Shown: in pieces, positions 26,483 to 36,286 of the stretch
How the letters are laid out: each line of letters starts with the position of its first letter
How positions within the stretch are numbered: position 1 is the first letter of the stretch
Source of the DNA: Rhodothalassiaceae bacterium
GTDB lineage: Bacteria; Pseudomonadota; Alphaproteobacteria; Sphingomonadales; Rhodothalassiaceae
Assembly (NCBI GenBank): GCA_026004935.1
Contig: BPKC01000001.1
Coordinates: forward strand, 62,001 to 126,000
Reading direction: 5' to 3'
Length of the DNA stretch: 64,000 nt
Translations under genes and position numbers: made by a program
Notes under the pieces: model-generated
Databases searched by the model: none
What the model was told of the DNA's origin: nothing
What the model saw: only the letters and a program-made list of their open reading frames with translations

Positions 26483-29287
26483 TCACGCCGCCTGACGCAG
26501 GCCGCCGCGGGCTGCCGCCAGCAGCCGCTCCTCGATCTCCGCCAGACGCAGCGCGCCCTCGACCTTCGCGCCGTCGGATTCGGTCACATAGAAGACGTCG
26601 ACCGCCCGCTCGCCGTAGGTTGAGACATGCGCCGAGCGGATGTCGAGCCCGGCTTCGTGGAGCGCGCGCGCGAGCGCATAGAGCAGCCCCGGGCGGTCGG
26701 CGGCGTTGATCTCGATCACCGTCGCGCGCCGGCTCGCCGCGTTGTCGATCAGCACCAGCGGCTCGACGCGGAAGGCCCGCATGCGGCGGGCGAGCTGGCG
26801 CATCGGCTGGCGGCGGACCTCGTCCTCGCCGGGAAGTTCGGGCGCGGCCAGCATGCGGCGGATCGTCTCCGCCAGCGCCTCCTCGCGCATGCGCCGCTCG
26901 GCCGCGCGGTCCTCGGACAGGACGACGCGGAAGCTGTCGACCGCGAGCCCCTGGCGGCTGGTGTGGATCTGCGCGCCGATCACGGACACCCCGGCCCGGG
27001 CGAAGGCCGCCGCCAGCCGCGCGAACAGCCCCGGCCGGTCGGGGGTGACCACCGAGACGATGAGCGCGCGCGCCTTCTCGTCCTCTTCCAGCGCGATGGC
27101 GACCTCCTCCATCCCGCCGGGGCGTTCTCCCGCGGCCAGGCGTTCGAGGAAGGGGCGCATGAGGCGCGCGTGGGTGAGAAGGGCTGCGTGATCCTCCGCG
27201 ATCCAGTAGGAGTCCGGGAACTCCCGCCCGAGCCGCTCCTTGAGCGCGGCGGGCCAGTCGGCGAGCGCCGCGAGCAGCCGCTCCTGACGCGCCGCCACCC
27301 GCTCGCGCCGGCTGCTGCCGGCATGGCCCGCGATCAGCCGCTCCTCCGTGCGCCAGTAGAGCTCGCGCAGGAGCGCGGCCTTCCAGCTGTTCCACACCCC
27401 CGGACCCACCGCGCGGATGTCGGCCACGGTCAGAACCAGAAGCTGGCGCAGCCGCTCGATGCTCGAGACCACGGCGGCGAAGTCCTCCACCGTCTTGGGA
27501 TCGGAGAGATCGCGCTGGAAGGCGGTGGCGCTCATGAGCAGGTGATGCTCGACGAGCCAGGCGGCAAGCTCGGTCTCGGCCGGGGTGAGCCCCAGCCGCG
27601 GACCGAGTTTGCGCGCGATGCGCGCGCCGATCTCGGAATGGTCGCCGTCGCGGCCCTTGGCGATGTCGTGCAGGAAGACGGCGAGATAGAGCGCGCGTCT
27701 CAGCTTGATCTTGTGGACGACCTCGCTGGAGAGCGGGTGCTCGTCTTCGAGCTCGCCGCGCTCGATGGCGGCGAGATAGCCGACGGCGCGGATCAGATGC
27801 TCGTCCACCGTGTAGTGGTGGTACATGTTGTACTGCATCTGCGCGACGACGCGCCCGAACTCGGGGATGAAGCGGCCCAGCACGCCCGCCTCGTTCATGC
27901 GCCGCAGATTCACCTCCGGATGCGCGCGGGCCATGAGGACGTCGAGGAACGCCGCATTCGCCCGCGGGTCCGCGCGCAGCCGGGCGTCGATGCGCTTGAG
28001 GTGCCGACGCATCACCCGCAGCGCATCCGGGTGGATGTCGAGGCCGCTGCGCTGGGCGGCGGCGAAGATCTCGATCATGCGCCGCGGGCTGCGGGCCGGC
28101 TCGTCTGGGTCGCGGAAGCCGAGGCGCCTGCCGAGGACGGCAAATCCCTCCACCGAGCGCCGGAAGGGCAGGCGCTCCCAGGTCGCCTCCCACCAGCGCT
28201 TCTGTTCGCGCTCCTCCAAGAGCGCGCAGACGATGCGGGTCAGCTCGCCGACCGTCTTCGCGTGCAGGAAATAGTGCTTCATGAAGCGCTCGACGCCCTT
28301 CAGCCCGCCGCGGTCGCGGTAGCCGAGACGCGCGGCGAGCATCGGCTGGACGTCGAAGGTGAGCCGCTCCTCCGCGCGCCCCTGCAGGAAGTGGAGATCG
28401 ACGCGGACCGTCCAGAAGAAGTTCTCCGCGCGCTGCATGGCCCGCGCCTCGGCCTCGCTCAGGATCCCGGCCGCCGCCATCGCCCGCGGATCCTTGAGGC
28501 CGTAGAGGTGATCGACGATCCAGTAGAGGGTGTGCAGATCCCTCAGCCCCCCCTTGCCCTCCTTGAGATGCGGTTCGACGACGTAGCGCGAATCGCCGAA
28601 GCGGGCGTGCCTGCGGTCGCGCTCGGCGAGCTTCGCCTCCACGAAGTCCGGGCCCGTCCGGCGCACGAGCCGGCGGCGGAAGACGGTGACGAGATCGGCG
28701 ACCAGCGCCTCCTCGCCCGCGACGGGGCGCAGGTCCAGCAGCGCCGTGCGGGCGTGGATGTCGCCCCGCGCGAATTTCAGCGCCTCCTGTGGCCGGCGCA
28801 CCGCATGGCCGACTTTGAGCCCCAGATCCCAGAGCGTGTAGACGACGGTCTCGATCACCCGCTCGTGCCAGCCCGTCAGCCGGTAGGGGTATAGGAACAG
28901 GATGTCGATGTCCGAATGCGGCGCCAGCAGCCCGCGGCCGTAGCCGCCGGTGGCCGCCAGCGCCAGATGCTCGGCATCGGTCGGATTGGCGACGGGATAC
29001 AGGCGTTCCGTCGCATGCCGGAACAGCGCGCGCAGGATCCCGTCGACCAGCCAGGCGCGCTCCTCGGCCGCCCGCCGGCCGGTCCCGCCCGCATCGCGCC
29101 GGCGGCGGATTTCCGCCATCCCCGCCTCGTAGTGGTCGCGCAGGACCGCAAGAAGCCCTTCGCGCCCGCTCCCTTGCGCGCCCGAGCCCGCAAGCGCGGC
29201 ATCGAGCGCGCCGGCGTCGAGAATGGCCTGCGCGCGCACCGGGCGCGGCACGGGCGCGAAATGGGTCTGCGGTCCGTCCCGGCTCAC
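26483..29287 (-). CDS. glnD: [Protein-PII] uridylyltransferase / uridylyl-removing enzyme
   Basis: 934-residue nitrogen sensor. Domains in order: nucleotidyltransferase (GGYGRGLL at about 114-121 with Asp126 and Asp128), a helical/GlnD-UR domain, an HD phosphohydrolase domain (FLHDIAKGRDGDHSEIG) and two C-terminal ACT domains (VTPDRPGLFARLAAAFARAG and NAADRPGLLYALARAL). It uridylylates PII under nitrogen limitation and removes UMP when glutamine is high. GTG 29287 overlaps the mutS stop by 4 bp. All catalytic motifs look intact. Confidence 0.96.
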   Translation of the reverse strand: MSRDGPQTHFAPVPRPVRAQAILDAGALDAALAGSGAQGSGREGLLAVLRDHYEAGMAEIRRRRDAGGTGRRAAEERAWLVDGILRALFRHATERLYPVANPTDAEHLALAATGGYGRGLLAPHSDIDILFLYPYRLTGWHERVIETVVYTLWDLGLKVGHAVRRPQEALKFARGDIHARTALLDLRPVAGEEALVADLVTVFRRRLVRRTGPDFVEAKLAERDRRHARFGDSRYVVEPHLKEGKGGLRDLHTLYWIVDHLYGLKDPRAMAAAGILSEAEARAMQRAENFFWTVRVDLHFLQGRAEERLTFDVQPMLAARLGYRDRGGLKGVERFMKHYFLHAKTVGELTRIVCALLEEREQKRWWEATWERLPFRRSVEGFAVLGRRLGFRDPDEPARSPRRMIEIFAAAQRSGLDIHPDALRVMRRHLKRIDARLRADPRANAAFLDVLMARAHPEVNLRRMNEAGVLGRFIPEFGRVVAQMQYNMYHHYTVDEHLIRAVGYLAAIERGELEDEHPLSSEVVHKIKLRRALYLAVFLHDIAKGRDGDHSEIGARIARKLGPRLGLTPAETELAAWLVEHHLLMSATAFQRDLSDPKTVEDFAAVVSSIERLRQLLVLTVADIRAVGPGVWNSWKAALLRELYWRTEERLIAGHAGSSRRERVAARQERLLAALADWPAALKERLGREFPDSYWIAEDHAALLTHARLMRPFLERLAAGERPGGMEEVAIALEEDEKARALIVSVVTPDRPGLFARLAAAFARAGVSVIGAQIHTSRQGLAVDSFRVVLSEDRAAERRMREEALAETIRRMLAAPELPGEDEVRRQPMRQLARRMRAFRVEPLVLIDNAASRRATVIEINAADRPGLLYALARALHEAGLDIRSAHVSTYGERAVDVFYVTESDGAKVEGALRLAEIEERLLAAARGGLRQAA

Positions 29288-32073
29288 CGCTCTTCCTCCC
29301 CGGCGCCCGCGCGCGCCTTTTCCAGCTTCGCCCGCCAGTCATAGAGCAGTTCGAGAGCCGCGCGCGGCGTCAACCCGTCGAGATCGAGCGCCACCAGCGC
29401 CTCGGCGAGCGCGCGCGCCGGCGGATCGGCGACGGTCCCGGTCTGCGCCGCCGGCCCGGCGGGCAGCCCCTGCGCGCCGGGCCGGATGGTCGCGAACAGC
29501 GGCAGGTCGCCTTCGAGCAGCTGCTCGACGAGATCGCCGCGACTCGCCTCGAGGCGGGCGAGGATCTCGTTCGCGCGCGCGATGACGGCCTGCGGCACGC
29601 CGGCCAGCCGCGCCACCTGGATGCCGTAGGAGCGGTCGGCCGCGCCGTCCTTCAGCTCGTGCAGAAAGACGAGCTCGTGCTCCCATTCCCTGACCGCCAT
29701 CGTCTTCAGCCGCATGCGCTTCAGCCGCCGCTCCAGCGCCGCGAGCTCGTGGTAGTGGGTCGCGAACAGCACCCGCGCGCCGGAGACGTCGTGCAGGTAT
29801 TCGAGCGTCGCCCAGGCGAGCGACAGCCCGTCGAAGGTGGCCGTCCCGCGCCCCAGCTCGTCGAGGATGACGAGCGAGCGCGCGCCGGCCTGGTTCAGGA
29901 TCGTGGCGGCCTCGAGCATCTCGACCATGAAGGTCGAGCGGCCCTCGGCGAGATCGTCGGAGGCGCCGACGCGCGAAAAGATCCGGTCGACGATCCCGAT
30001 CTCGGCCTCGGCCGCCGGCACGAAGCCGCCCGACTGCGCGAGGATGGCGGCGATCGCGCACTGGCGCAGGAAGGTGGACTTGCCCGCCATGTTGGGGCCC
30101 GTGACCAGCCAGATCCGCTCGTCCTCGTCGAGCAGGCAGTCGTTGGGCACGAAGGGGCCCTCGCCGCGCCGGGCGAGCGCCGCCTCCACCACCGGGTGGC
30201 GGGCCGCGCGCAGCCTGAAGCGCAGGTCCTCGGTGATGTGCGGGCGCACCCAGCCGCCCTCGGCCGCGCGTTCGGCGAGCGCGGTGGCGACGTCGCATTC
30301 GGCGATCGCCCCGGCGATGGCGGCGAGCGCCTCCCGCTCGGCGATGACGGCGGCGACGAGCTCGGCGAAAAGCTCCTGCTCGAGCTCGAGGCAGCGGCCG
30401 TCGGCCTCCTGGATCTTCTGGGCGAGTTCGGCGAGCTCGGCGGTCGTGAACCGCACCGAGCCGGCGAGCGTCTGGCGGTGGATGAAACGGGCGTCATGGG
30501 GCGGACGCATCAGCCGGTCGGCGCGCCCGGCCGGCACGTCCACATGGTATCCCAGCACCTGGTTGTAGCGGACCTTCAGCGCGGCGATCCCCGTCTCCTC
30601 CTTCAGCCGCGCCTCGAGCGCCGCGATCAGCCGCCGGCTTTCGTCCTTGATCGTGCGCCACTCGTCCAGCGGCGGGTGGTAGCCCTTGGCGATGAAGCCG
30701 CCCTCGCGCGCCAGCGTCGGCGGATCGGCGACGAGCGCGGCCTTCAGACGCCCGGCGAGCGCCCCGGCGCGCGGCAGCGCCGCCATCGCCTCCGCGATCA
30801 GCACGGGAAGCCCCGCATGGCTCGCCTCGGCGGCCGAGAGCATCTCGTGGATGGCGGCGGCCGCCGCAAGCGCATCGCGCACGGCGGCGAGATCCCGCGG
30901 CCCGCCGCGCGAGAGCGCGAGCCGGCCCAGCGCACGCTCGAGATCCGGCACCTGCCGCAGCGCCCCGCGCAGGCGTGCGCGCAGCAGATCGTCGGCGACG
31001 AAGAAGGCGACGGCATCGAGGCGGCGGTCGATTTCGGCCTTGCGGCGGCTGGGAGCGGCGAGACGCGCGGCGAGCAGCCGCCCGCCGGGCCCGGTGAGCG
31101 TGCGGTCGATGACGGAAAGCAGACTGCCGCGGCGCTCGCCGGAGGCGGTGCGGGTGAGCTCCAGCGACCGGCGGGTGGCCTGGTCGATGGCGACGAGATC
31201 CGAGCGGTCCTCGCGCCGCGGCGGGCGCAGATGGGCGAGCGCGCCGCGCTGGGTCTCCTCCAGATAGGCGAAGACGGCACCCAGCGCCGCCACTTCCGCG
31301 CGCGTGAAGGCGCCGAAGACGGACAGCTCGCGCACGCCGAAGAAATCCGCAAGCCGCCGTCCGGCCGCGGTCGAATCGAAGAGGTCGTCGCGTCCCGTCT
31401 CGACCGCGGGAACCCGGGCGCGCAGGGCGGCGAGATCGAGATCGGCGACGAGCCGCGGGTGGACGAGCAGCTCGCCGATGTCGAGGCGGGCGATGTCGTG
31501 GAGGACGTCCCCGGGCCCGGTCTCGAGGCTGCGCCACTCGCCCGTGGACATGTCGCACCAGGCGAGCGCCCAGCCGCCCGCGGCATCCGCGAGGGCGGCC
31601 AGGTGATTCGCGCGCTTGGGCTCGAGCAGCGCCTCCTCGCTGACCGTGCCCGGGGTGACGAGGCGCACGACCTCGCGTCTGACCAGCGCCTTCGCCCCGC
31701 GCTTTCGCGCCTCGGCCGGATCCTCGACCTGCTCGCAGATCGCGACCTTCTGGCCGGCGCGGATGAGGCGGGCCAGATAGCCGTCGACCGCGTGCACCGG
31801 CACGCCCGCCATCGGCACGTCGCGCCCCTGGTGCTGGCCGCGGGTCGTGAGCGCGATGTCGAGGATCTCGGCGGCGCGCACGGCGTCGTCGAAGAAGAGC
31901 TCGTAGAAGTCGCCCATCCGGAAGAACAGGAGATAATCCGGATAGGCGTATTTGGCCTCCAGATACTGGGCCATCATGGGGGTCGCGTCGTCGCGCGAGG
32001 GCAGCCGCCGTCCGCGCGCGGCGGGCGGCGTGGCGGTTTCATCCGGACTGCGTGCGGTCCTGCTCTCAGCCAT
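29284..32073 (-). CDS. mutS: DNA mismatch repair protein MutS
   Basis: 929-residue full-length MutS. The mismatch-recognition domain carries the FxE motif in FFRMGDFYELFFDDA (about 50-64); connector, lever and clamp domains follow; the ATPase has Walker A GPNMAGKSTFLRQ and Walker B VILDELGRGTATFDG. It recognises base mismatches and recruits MutL. The ATG at 32073 gives a ~35-residue Ala/Arg-rich leader before MMAQYLEAKY, so a start about 32 codons later is possible. It heads the mutS-glnD-murJ-trpS run, coupled to glnD. Confidence 0.96.
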   Translation of the reverse strand: MAESRTARSPDETATPPAARGRRLPSRDDATPMMAQYLEAKYAYPDYLLFFRMGDFYELFFDDAVRAAEILDIALTTRGQHQGRDVPMAGVPVHAVDGYLARLIRAGQKVAICEQVEDPAEARKRGAKALVRREVVRLVTPGTVSEEALLEPKRANHLAALADAAGGWALAWCDMSTGEWRSLETGPGDVLHDIARLDIGELLVHPRLVADLDLAALRARVPAVETGRDDLFDSTAAGRRLADFFGVRELSVFGAFTRAEVAALGAVFAYLEETQRGALAHLRPPRREDRSDLVAIDQATRRSLELTRTASGERRGSLLSVIDRTLTGPGGRLLAARLAAPSRRKAEIDRRLDAVAFFVADDLLRARLRGALRQVPDLERALGRLALSRGGPRDLAAVRDALAAAAAIHEMLSAAEASHAGLPVLIAEAMAALPRAGALAGRLKAALVADPPTLAREGGFIAKGYHPPLDEWRTIKDESRRLIAALEARLKEETGIAALKVRYNQVLGYHVDVPAGRADRLMRPPHDARFIHRQTLAGSVRFTTAELAELAQKIQEADGRCLELEQELFAELVAAVIAEREALAAIAGAIAECDVATALAERAAEGGWVRPHITEDLRFRLRAARHPVVEAALARRGEGPFVPNDCLLDEDERIWLVTGPNMAGKSTFLRQCAIAAILAQSGGFVPAAEAEIGIVDRIFSRVGASDDLAEGRSTFMVEMLEAATILNQAGARSLVILDELGRGTATFDGLSLAWATLEYLHDVSGARVLFATHYHELAALERRLKRMRLKTMAVREWEHELVFLHELKDGAADRSYGIQVARLAGVPQAVIARANEILARLEASRGDLVEQLLEGDLPLFATIRPGAQGLPAGPAAQTGTVADPPARALAEALVALDLDGLTPRAALELLYDWRAKLEKARAGAGEEER

Positions 32074-32178
32074 GCGGAAAACGCACCGGTCCGCTCGACC
32101 GGCTCCTTCAAGCCCATCACGGGGCCGAACCTAGCGGAGCTTAGGCATGCGTGCAAAGGAAAGCGCGGCCGGCGCCGC

Positions 32179-33084
32179 TCAGGCCTTGGGCAGGGCGCGG
32201 GCCGCCGCGGCCTCCTCCTCGTCGTTGAGCGCATCCGCCTTCGGCACGCCGAAGCGCTGGGAGTAGCGGCGCGAGACCTGCTCGACGGGAAGCAGGATGA
32301 AGACGTCGGTGGTGCCGAACTGCTCGTCGACGACGGCGCCGTCGCCGATGAAGCAGCCGAGTCTCAGATACCCCTTGATGAGCGGGGGCAGCAGGCGCCG
32401 GGCCTCGCGCACGTCGAACTCGTCGGGTCCCAGGGTGTCCATGGGCACATGCCGCTCGGGCAGCGCGCGCACGAGGAAGGCGTCCGGGCAGCGGTGGAAG
32501 TGGTAGAGATAGGCCAGCGGCACGCGGTGCGCCGCGGGATCCGTCCCCGGCAGGCTCGCGCAGCCGAACATGTAGCCGATGTCGTGCTGCTTCAGATAGC
32601 CCGCGATCCCCTTCCACAGGAGCGAGATCGTGACATTGTTGCGGTAGTCGGGATGCACGCAGGAGCGTCCCAGCTCGAGCAGCTGGCGGCGCGCACCCAT
32701 GCGCTCCTGGAAGGCGGCGCCCATGAGCGGGGTCAGATCGTACTCGCCGGCCGAATAGAAGCCGTGGTAGCGCTCGGCGACCTCCTGGCGCAGCAGCCGG
32801 TAGGTGCCGACCACCCGCTCGTCGCCCGCGCGGTCGTGGTCGATGACGAGCAGATGGTCGCAGACGGGGTCGTAGCGGTCGAAGTCCCGCTTCTCGCGCT
32901 CCATGAAGGGCGTCGGACGCGCCGCCATCTCTTCGTAGAAGATGCGGTAGCGCAGCCTCTGCGCGGCGCGCACCTCGGCCGTGTCCTGGGCGAGCCGCAC
33001 CTCGAGCGACCCCGCGCGGGCGTAGTACTCGGCCGCGGCCAGCGTCTGCGCGGCGATCACCTGGTCCTTGCCCTCGTAGTCCAT
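32179..33084 (-). CDS. olsB: L-ornithine N(alpha)-acyltransferase (OlsB-like)
   Basis: 301-residue protein of the GNAT-fold acyl-ACP:ornithine acyltransferase family. Typical blocks are LRYRIFYEEMAARP (about 45-58), CDHLLVIDHD, VVGTYRLLRQE, LELGRSCVHPDYRNN and the ending PPLIKGYLRLGCFIGDGAVVDEQFGTTDVFILLP. OlsB forms 3-hydroxyacyl-ornithine, the precursor of ornithine lipids. No olsA acyltransferase is in the window, so whether the full lipid is made cannot be judged; related proteins acylate other amino acids. ATG 33084 gives the expected length. Confidence 0.85.
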   Translation of the reverse strand: MDYEGKDQVIAAQTLAAAEYYARAGSLEVRLAQDTAEVRAAQRLRYRIFYEEMAARPTPFMEREKRDFDRYDPVCDHLLVIDHDRAGDERVVGTYRLLRQEVAERYHGFYSAGEYDLTPLMGAAFQERMGARRQLLELGRSCVHPDYRNNVTISLLWKGIAGYLKQHDIGYMFGCASLPGTDPAAHRVPLAYLYHFHRCPDAFLVRALPERHVPMDTLGPDEFDVREARRLLPPLIKGYLRLGCFIGDGAVVDEQFGTTDVFILLPVEQVSRRYSQRFGVPKADALNDEEEAAAARALPKA

Positions 33085-33117
33085 GGCCGATGCCCTATCC
33101 CCCGAAAGATGACGGCA

Positions 33118-34545
33118 TCATGACAGATGCCCGCCCTCTTGTCGACCGCGTTCGGGCTTCGTGCGGGGCGGCATCTCGTCACCGTCCCCGAGCTTGAGCG
33201 ACGCCGGCAGCCGCCGCGCCAGATGCGCGAGCAGCAGCGCGCCCGGCAGCCCGGCGGCCGCCGAGACGGCAAAGAAGGCCGGCCAGCCCAGCGCCTCGGC
33301 GAGAAACCCCGCGGGCGCGGCCAGCCAGCTTCTGGCCGTCAGCGCCAGCGCCGACAGCAGCGCGTACTGGCCGGCGGTGTATTCGCGCGCGACCAGCCGC
33401 GACAGGAAGACGACGAAGAGCGTGTTGCCGAAACCGCTCGCCATGTTCTCGAAGCCGATGACGGCGGCCAGCGCCGGCCAGCGCGAATCGACGAGGGCGG
33501 CGGCCGCGGCCTCCAGTCCCGTCGCCACGGGGCCCGCCACCGCGAGATGGTCCAGCGCCGCGCGGACGGCCAGCCAGGAAAAGCCGAGGTTCGAGACGAT
33601 CTGGGCGGCGACCGCGATCCACAGCGGCATGAGCAGGCTGCGGCGCGCGGCCAGCGCCCCGCCGAGGAACATGCCGGCGAAGGTCGCGGCCAGCCCGAAG
33701 CCCTTGTAGACCCAGGCGATCGTGTCCTTCTCGTAGCCGATGACCCGCACGAAGGGCCCGGACAGCGCGCCGGCGAGCGCGTCCTGCAGCTTGAACAGGA
33801 CGACGAAGAGGAAGACCGTCACCAGCGCCCCGCGAAAGCGCCGCCACAGATCCGCGAGCGGGGCGATCACGGCCTCGGCCGCCTGCCGCGCCCATCCGCC
33901 CGCAGGCGGCGCGCCGCGCGCGGGCGGGTCGGGCTCGTCCGCGCGCCACAGCACCGGCAGCAGCAGCGCGAGCCCCGCCCCGGCGAGCAGATAGGCCGCC
34001 GGCCAGCCCAGGGCCTCGGCGACGAGCAGGATCGCGATCCCGCCGACGAGCCGCGCGCCGACGTACCAGCCGGCGCTGTGCACCGCCGTGCCGGCGCCGA
34101 GCGCCGGCGGCGGCAGGCGCTCGATGCGGTAGGCGTCGACGACGATGTCGAAGCTGGCCGATGCCAGCGCGATGAGAAAGGCGAGGGTGACCGCCGCGGC
34201 GAAGCGGGCGCCGCCGTCGGCGAAGGCGAAGGGCACGGCGGCGACGAGCATGAGCGAGACGAGCGCCGCCATCCAGCCGCGCCGCCGCCCCCAGCGCGCG
34301 AAGGGCCGCGGCGGCATGATGCGGTCGAAGACCGGCGCCCACAGGAATTTGAGGGCGTAGACGCTGCCCGCGAGCGTCGTGAGCCCGACGAGACCCATGC
34401 CCACCCCCTCCTCGGCGAGCCGGATGCGCCAGGTCTCGCCGATGAGCCCGAGCGGCAGCCCGCTCGCAAAGCCGAAGACGAGGAAGGACAGCACCACGGG
34501 CTGCCGATAGACCGCCAGTCCCCTGCCCGCGGCCGCCGTCCGCAT
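33118..34545 (-). CDS. ampG: AmpG-like muropeptide permease (MFS)
   Basis: 475-residue MFS transporter with about twelve to fourteen membrane segments. The AmpG-type opening LSFLVFGFASGLPLGLIGETWRIRLAEEG, LKFLWAPVFDRI and FDIVVDAYRIERLP support the call. AmpG imports anhydro-muropeptides for cell-wall recycling. ATG 34545 has a GAGGAGAAGG site upstream; the 29 in-frame residues before it are Arg-rich and atypical. The substrate is by homology; alphaproteobacterial AmpG paralogues vary. Confidence 0.82.
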   Translation of the reverse strand: MRTAAAGRGLAVYRQPVVLSFLVFGFASGLPLGLIGETWRIRLAEEGVGMGLVGLTTLAGSVYALKFLWAPVFDRIMPPRPFARWGRRRGWMAALVSLMLVAAVPFAFADGGARFAAAVTLAFLIALASASFDIVVDAYRIERLPPPALGAGTAVHSAGWYVGARLVGGIAILLVAEALGWPAAYLLAGAGLALLLPVLWRADEPDPPARGAPPAGGWARQAAEAVIAPLADLWRRFRGALVTVFLFVVLFKLQDALAGALSGPFVRVIGYEKDTIAWVYKGFGLAATFAGMFLGGALAARRSLLMPLWIAVAAQIVSNLGFSWLAVRAALDHLAVAGPVATGLEAAAAALVDSRWPALAAVIGFENMASGFGNTLFVVFLSRLVAREYTAGQYALLSALALTARSWLAAPAGFLAEALGWPAFFAVSAAAGLPGALLLAHLARRLPASLKLGDGDEMPPRTKPERGRQEGGHLS

Positions 34546-34628
34546 CCTTCTCCTCGCCCTCGCCTGCCGCAGCGTTCCCGTGCCGGCCCGGCATCGCAGA
34601 GGGCGGGCGCGATGGCAAGAGCGCCGTC

Positions 34629-36155
34629 TCACGCCGCGGCGGCGAGCGGGCGGCGGTAGGAGAGGGCCTCGGCGATGTGCGCGCGCGAGACGGTCTCGGC
34701 GCCGGCGAGATCGGCGATCGTGCGCGCGGTGCGCAGCACGCGATGAAAACCCCGGGCGGTCAGCCGGAACTCGCGCACGGCCCGGTCCAGCAGCCGGCGG
34801 CCGCCATCATCCGGCGCCGCCAGCGCCTCGAGCGCCTCGCCGGCGAGCTCGGCATTGGTGGCAACGCCCTCGAGCCCCGCCCGCCGCGCCCGCTCCCGCG
34901 CGAGCGCGCGCGCCGCCCGCACGCGCTCCGCGACCACCGCCGACGGCTCTCCCGCGCGCGGGGCGAGCAGCTCGTCGGCGCGCACCGCCGGCACCTCGAT
35001 CTGCAGGTCGATGCGGTCGAGCAGCGGCCCGGAGATGCGCGCCTGGTAGTCGACGGCGCAGCGCGGCGCGCGCGAGCAGGCGAGCGCGGCATCGTCGAGA
35101 TGGCCGCAGCGGCAGGGATTCATCGCCGCGACCAGCTGGAAGCGCGCCGGATAGGTGACGTGGGCGGCCGCCCGCGCCACCACGACCCGGCCCGATTCGA
35201 GCGGCTGGCGCAGGGCCTCGAGGGCGGCGCGGGAGAACTCGGGCAGCTCGTCGAGGAACAGCACCCCGCGGTGCGCGAGCGAGACCTCGCCGGGCTTCGC
35301 GTGCTGGCCGCCGCCGATCAGCGCCGGCATCGAGGCGGAATGATGCGGCGCGCGGTAGGGCCGGGCGGTCACCAGCCCTTCCTCCGTGATCAGCCCGGCG
35401 ACCGAGTGAATGAGCGAAACCTCCAGCGCCTCCTGCGGCTCGAGCGGCGGCAGGATGGAGACGAGGCGCTCGGCGAGCATCGACTTGCCGGCCCCCGGCG
35501 GCCCGATCAGCAGCAGATTGTGGCCGCCGGCGGCCGCGACCTCGAGCGCGCGCTTGGCCATCTCCTGGCCGCGGATGTCCGCGAGATCCGGCGGTGCGGG
35601 CGCGGATGCCGCGGGGGCGGCGGCGTGCGGCGCGGGCAGCCGGCGCTCGCCGTTGAGATGCTGGATCAGCGCCATCAGGTGATCGGCCGCCGCGATCTCG
35701 AGATCGGCTCCCGCCCAGCGCGCCTCGCGGGCCTGGGCGGCGGGGCAGACGAGGGCAAGCCCGTGGGCGAGCGCCGTCATCGCCGCGGGCAGCACGCCGG
35801 GCACGGGCTGGATGCGCCCGTCGAGGCTGAGCTCGCCCAGCGCGATCAGCTCCGCCACCTCGCCCGGATCCAGCACCTCCGCGGCCGCGAGCAGCCCGAG
35901 GGCGATCGGCAGGTCGAAATGGCCGCCCTCCTTCGGCAGATCGGCGGGCGCGAGATTGACGGTGATCCGCTTCGGCGGCAGCGCAAGACCGAGGGCCGCG
36001 AGCGCCGCGCGCACCCGCTCGCGCGATTCGGCGATCGCCTTGTCGGGAAGCCCCACGATCTGGAAGGCGGGCAGGCCGTTCGCGAAATGCACCTGCACCT
36101 CCACCGGCCGGGCCTCGATCCCGACGAAGGCGACGGTGCGAACGATGGCGACCAT
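34629..36155 (-). CDS. comM: ComM/YifB-family Mg-chelatase-like AAA+ ATPase
   Basis: 508-residue protein with an N-terminal Lon-protease-like/ChlI domain (AFVGIEARPVEVQVHFANGLPAFQIVGLPDKA, then ITVNLAPADLPKEGGHFDLPIALGLLAA) and an AAA+ core with Walker A GPPGAGKSM and Walker B GVLFLDELPEF. The Cys cluster MNPCRCG...C...C, a zinc-site feature, is present. ComM is a helicase that promotes branch migration during natural transformation in gammaproteobacteria. ATG 36155 starts MVAIVRTVAF, the family consensus start. Confidence 0.92.
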   Translation of the reverse strand: MVAIVRTVAFVGIEARPVEVQVHFANGLPAFQIVGLPDKAIAESRERVRAALAALGLALPPKRITVNLAPADLPKEGGHFDLPIALGLLAAAEVLDPGEVAELIALGELSLDGRIQPVPGVLPAAMTALAHGLALVCPAAQAREARWAGADLEIAAADHLMALIQHLNGERRLPAPHAAAPAASAPAPPDLADIRGQEMAKRALEVAAAGGHNLLLIGPPGAGKSMLAERLVSILPPLEPQEALEVSLIHSVAGLITEEGLVTARPYRAPHHSASMPALIGGGQHAKPGEVSLAHRGVLFLDELPEFSRAALEALRQPLESGRVVVARAAAHVTYPARFQLVAAMNPCRCGHLDDAALACSRAPRCAVDYQARISGPLLDRIDLQIEVPAVRADELLAPRAGEPSAVVAERVRAARALARERARRAGLEGVATNAELAGEALEALAAPDDGGRRLLDRAVREFRLTARGFHRVLRTARTIADLAGAETVSRAHIAEALSYRRPLAAAA

Positions 36156-36286
36156 TCCGCCCCCCGACGCGTCCCCGCCCGCCGCGCGCATCCGCCGGCG
36201 GACCCTCTCCCTTCCGACCGCCAGTCTGGCGCGCGCGTGCGAGAGCGGTCAAGCCCGCGGGCGGCCGGCGCGGGGGCCGCGGGCGC

